From the NCBI RefSeq assembly GCF_900100765.1, contig NZ_FNFO01000002.1, positions 806,001 through 870,000 on the forward strand: DNA of 64,000 nt, given 5' to 3'. Positions 61,458-64,000 of the stretch are shown in pieces; the stretch's first letter is position 1; each line of letters begins with the position of its first letter. A model generated the notes under the pieces. The model was not told the DNA's origin. It worked only from the letters and a program-made list of their open reading frames with translations, and searched no databases. This DNA is from Catalinimonas alkaloidigena. GTDB lineage: Bacteria > Bacteroidota > Bacteroidia > Cytophagales > Flexibacteraceae. Made by a program: the position numbers and the translations under genes.

Positions 61458-62426
61458 TTAGTCGAACGATTGGTTTTGATTGGACGACACTTCCAGCATG
61501 TCCTGAAACTCGCTGGGCGACAAGTCACTGTAAAAGAAGTTGATCGGGTTAATGCGCGTGCCGTTTTTGATCACCTCATAGTGCAGGTGCGGGCCTGTAG
61601 ACTTGCCGGTGCTGCCGATGTAGCCGATCACGTCCCCACGTTTAATGTGCTGGCCTTCTTTCGCTACGATCTTGCTCATGTGTCCGTAGAGTGACTGGTA
61701 GCCGAAGCCGTGGTCGATAATGACACACTCGCCGTAGCCGCCGTTGCGCCGTGCTTTGATGATCTTCCCGTCGCCCGTCGCGTAGATTTTAGTGCCGGTC
61801 GGTGCCGCAAAGTCCAGCCCCTTGTGCATCTTGATCGTTTTATAAACCGGATCGACGCGCTTGCCAAAGCCAGAGCCCACACGCATGTTGTCTTTCAACG
61901 GGCGAATGGCCGGGATGGCCGCCAGCATTTCGTTTTTGTTCTTAATCAGTTCAACCAGCTCGTCGTACGACTTGGTCTGGATGTACATCTCTTTCTTTAA
62001 CTGATCGAGCCGGGCCGTCGTGCTGATGATCAGATCTTCACGGCTCAGGCCTTTTTCCATCAACTCCCGGTAGCGTTCCGCACCACCGACCCCTGCGCTG
62101 CGCACCGATGCCGGAATGGGTTCGGCTTCGAAGATCGTGCGGTAAATGTTATCGTCACGGCTCTGCAACGAAGTCAGCATGTCTTCTGTCTGGTGCATCC
62201 GTTCGTCCAGCACTTCGTAATAGAATTTCAGTTCCTGGTTCTCCTTGCGCAGCGCGGCCTCAGTAGGCGAACCAAAGATTTTTCCGTAGAAAAACGCGAT
62301 TACTCCACCCGTCACCGCTGCCAGCATCAGAAACGCTAATCCATTGATCAGGATGTCTGAAGTCGAAGTGCGTACCTGTTCGTACTTGCAGGTGTGGGTG
62401 TCGTAGTAGTATTTAATTTTTGCCAT
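61458..62426 (-). CDS. M23-family murein peptidase with TM anchor and coiled coil
   Basis: 322 residues. A short cytoplasmic N-terminus (MAKIKYYYDTHTCKYEQV) and one TM helix (ILINGLAFLMLAAVTGGVIAFFYG) are followed by coiled coil (about 55-170). The LytM domain comes last: MRVGSGFGKRVDP, MHKGLDFAAPTGTKIYATGDGKI, VIIDHGFGYQSLYGHMSKI and STGPHLHYEVIKNG. The zinc ligands (H..D, HLH) are intact, so it should be an active endopeptidase acting on peptidoglycan in the periplasm. It lies downstream of the divergent alaS promoter region. Confidence 0.93.
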   Translation of the reverse strand: MAKIKYYYDTHTCKYEQVRTSTSDILINGLAFLMLAAVTGGVIAFFYGKIFGSPTEAALRKENQELKFYYEVLDERMHQTEDMLTSLQSRDDNIYRTIFEAEPIPASVRSAGVGGAERYRELMEKGLSREDLIISTTARLDQLKKEMYIQTKSYDELVELIKNKNEMLAAIPAIRPLKDNMRVGSGFGKRVDPVYKTIKMHKGLDFAAPTGTKIYATGDGKIIKARRNGGYGECVIIDHGFGYQSLYGHMSKIVAKEGQHIKRGDVIGYIGSTGKSTGPHLHYEVIKNGTRINPINFFYSDLSPSEFQDMLEVSSNQNQSFD

Positions 62427-62749
62427 GAGCTAACCCAGGTGCAGAGATTGTCCTAATTTTGTTGATCGACGAAGTGAAAACGGATGCTTAAAGTCTTCAG
62501 CACTAGTATTGTACTCTCGCAAGGTAGGAAAATTTTCCCTTCGCTATTTTGACTTGTAGTATAATCGGTAAAGTTCAAAAAACTTCGTTGCCTCAGTGGC
62601 TAACTCCTTCATTATGAAGAAGAAAGGCCATTTGATCAAAAGCTATAAAAAATTGTACAGATCGGCTGTTCGGTGTTGTCTGATTTGAATAATAAATGGA
62701 ACCTATCGCCTTTGGGGCGCTCCCGCCGATCAACTGAATTTTCACACTT

Positions 62750-64000
62750 ATGTCCATGAAAGCCAAAGAGATACGCCAGACTTTCCTTGAATTTTTCAAA
62801 AGCAAGGGGCACCAGATTGTTCCCTCCGCACCGCTGGTCGTGAAGAACGATCCGACGCTGATGTTCACCAACGCGGGGATGAACCAGTTTAAAGACTATT
62901 TTTTAGGTAATAAACCGGCTCGTAATAAAAGGGTTGCGGACACACAGAAATGTTTGCGCGTCTCGGGCAAGCACAACGATCTGGAAGAAGTAGGGCACGA
63001 TACGTACCACCACACCATGTTCGAGATGCTGGGCAACTGGTCGTTCGGCGACTACTTTAAGAAAGAGGCCCTGCAGTGGTCGTGGGAGTTGTTGACAGAA
63101 GTCTACAAGCTACCGGCCGACCGCCTCTATGCTTCTGTGTTCGAGGGAGATGCAGCCGATGGCTTACCTGCCGACGAAGAGGCGCTGGCCCTCTGGCGGG
63201 AGATGTTGCCCGACGACCACATTCTGTACGGAAACAAGAAAGACAACTTCTGGGAAATGGGCGATACGGGACCCTGCGGTCCGTGTTCGGAAATCCACAT
63301 CGACCTGCGGAGCGACGAAGAGCGCGCCAAGGTGCCGGGACGCGAGTTGGTCAACCGCGACAACCCGCTGGTCGTGGAGATTTGGAACAACGTTTTCATC
63401 CAATTCAACCGGATGGCCGACGGGTCGCTGGTGCCCCTCCCCGAAAAGCACGTGGATACCGGTATGGGCTTCGAGCGACTTTGCATGGCGATTCAGGGCA
63501 AGACGTCGAACTACGATACCGACGTGTTCCAGCCCATGATTCAGTTCATCGCCCGCGAAGCCGGTACCACCTACGGAGCCGATCCAAAGAAAGACATCGC
63601 GATGCGCGTGTTGGCGGACCACATCCGCGCAATTTCGTTCAGCATTGCCGATGGGCAACTGCCTTCCAACCAGCGGGCGGGGTACGTCATCCGGCGTATC
63701 TTGCGACGGGCGGTGCGTTACGCCTACACCTTCTTAGGATTCAAAGAGCCTTTTCTCTATCGCCTGGTGCCTCTGTTGGCCGATCAGTTTGCGGATGTGT
63801 TCCCTGAACTCAAAGCCCAACAGGACTTTGTAGCACGGGTAATTCAGGAAGAGGAATCGGCGTTTCTGCGTACGCTGGAGACCGGACTGCGTCGCCTCGA
63901 CGCGCTAACCAACGAAAATACCAGCGGGGTGATCGACGGGGCTACCGTATTCGAACTGTACGACACGTTCGGTTTTCCGGTCGACCTGACGGCACTGATT
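62750..64000 (+). CDS. alaS: Alanyl-tRNA synthetase, N-terminal part (runs off window)
   Basis: 417 codons are visible and the gene continues past the end. Start ATG at 62750, or 62756 two codons later. [104 protein letters not shown] and [10 protein letters not shown] are class II AlaRS motifs, covering the aminoacylation domain. It charges tRNA-Ala. The 62427-62749 gap upstream contains its promoter and nothing else that I can see. Confidence 0.97.
   Translation, partial: MSMKAKEIRQTFLEFFKSKGHQIVPSAPLVVKNDPTLMFTNAGMNQFKDYFLGNKPARNKRVADTQKCLRVSGKHNDLEEVGHDTYHHTMFEMLGNWSFGDYFKKEALQWSWELLTEVYKLPADRLYASVFEGDAADGLPADEEALALWREMLPDDHILYGNKKDNFWEMGDTGPCGPCSEIHIDLRSDEERAKVPGRELVNRDNPLVVEIWNNVFIQFNRMADGSLVPLPEKHVDTGMGFERLCMAIQGKTSNYDTDVFQPMIQFIAREAGTTYGADPKKDIAMRVLADHIRAISFSIADGQLPSNQRAGYVIRRILRRAVRYAYTFLGFKEPFLYRLVPLLADQFADVFPELKAQQDFVARVIQEEESAFLRTLETGLRRLDALTNENTSGVIDGATVFELYDTFGFPVDLTALI

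Overview
The window is chromosomal DNA of a member of the Bacteroidota, most likely a Cytophagales-type bacterium. The support is a SusC/SusD pair behind an ECF sigma factor and a FecR anti-sigma factor, several secreted proteins with type IX secretion (T9SS) C-terminal sorting domains, TAnnTTTG-like promoter boxes, a single-chain E1 alpha/beta 2-oxoacid dehydrogenase, and AGCS, SiaC-like and Rrf2 genes of Bacteroidota type. The host DNA is GC-rich.

Layout. 1-7.4 kb: end of a T9SS-exported protein, a beta-CASP metallo-beta-lactamase nuclease, a Crp/Fnr regulator followed by an FNR-type box and an alpha/beta hydrolase, an SF1B helicase and a lipoprotein aldose 1-epimerase. 7.45-24.31 kb: an AT-rich integrative element of about 16.9 kb bounded by 31-bp direct repeats. 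It is inserted in a bidirectional terminator that once lay between the epimerase gene and a subtilase gene. Its core (7.6-11.3 kb, plus strand) is a tyrosine recombinase, an RteC-like protein, a structured non-coding segment and a RepA/AAA_25-type ATPase. The rest (11.3-24.2 kb) is a row of defence-like modules, nearly all on the minus strand: a GmrSD-type DUF262 nuclease, an outer-membrane barrel protein, a pair of PD-(D/E)XK nucleases, a two-TM protein plus a TIR-type protein, and a second nuclease pair. Modules are separated by copies of a roughly 41-bp imperfect palindrome that I do not recognise. There are six clear copies and four decayed or divergent ones. The arrangement looks like a cassette array of immune genes and is the main discovery candidate.

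24.3-36.4 kb: T9SS subtilase, folK and sppA (divergent), a T9SS-exported surface protein, a small membrane protein, E1 alpha/beta dehydrogenase, and a small secreted protein with a sigma-54-like promoter. 36.7-43.6 kb: sigma factor, FecR, SusC and SusD, a glycan or other ligand uptake locus with no enzyme attached. 43.6-52.3 kb: membrane protein, multi-PAS histidine kinase, then an Rrf2 regulator, TonB receptor, TauE/SafE permease and 1-Cys peroxiredoxin. Paired operator-like sites here suggest a sulfur- or redox-linked regulon. 52.4-64 kb: TolC and ABC ATPase operon, AGCS amino-acid symporter, LysM/OmpA lipoprotein, a long gene-poor stretch, SiaC-like protein, dprA with a MerR regulator, M23 peptidase and the 5' part of alaS.

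Functions are read from motifs in the translated sequence. No database search was run.
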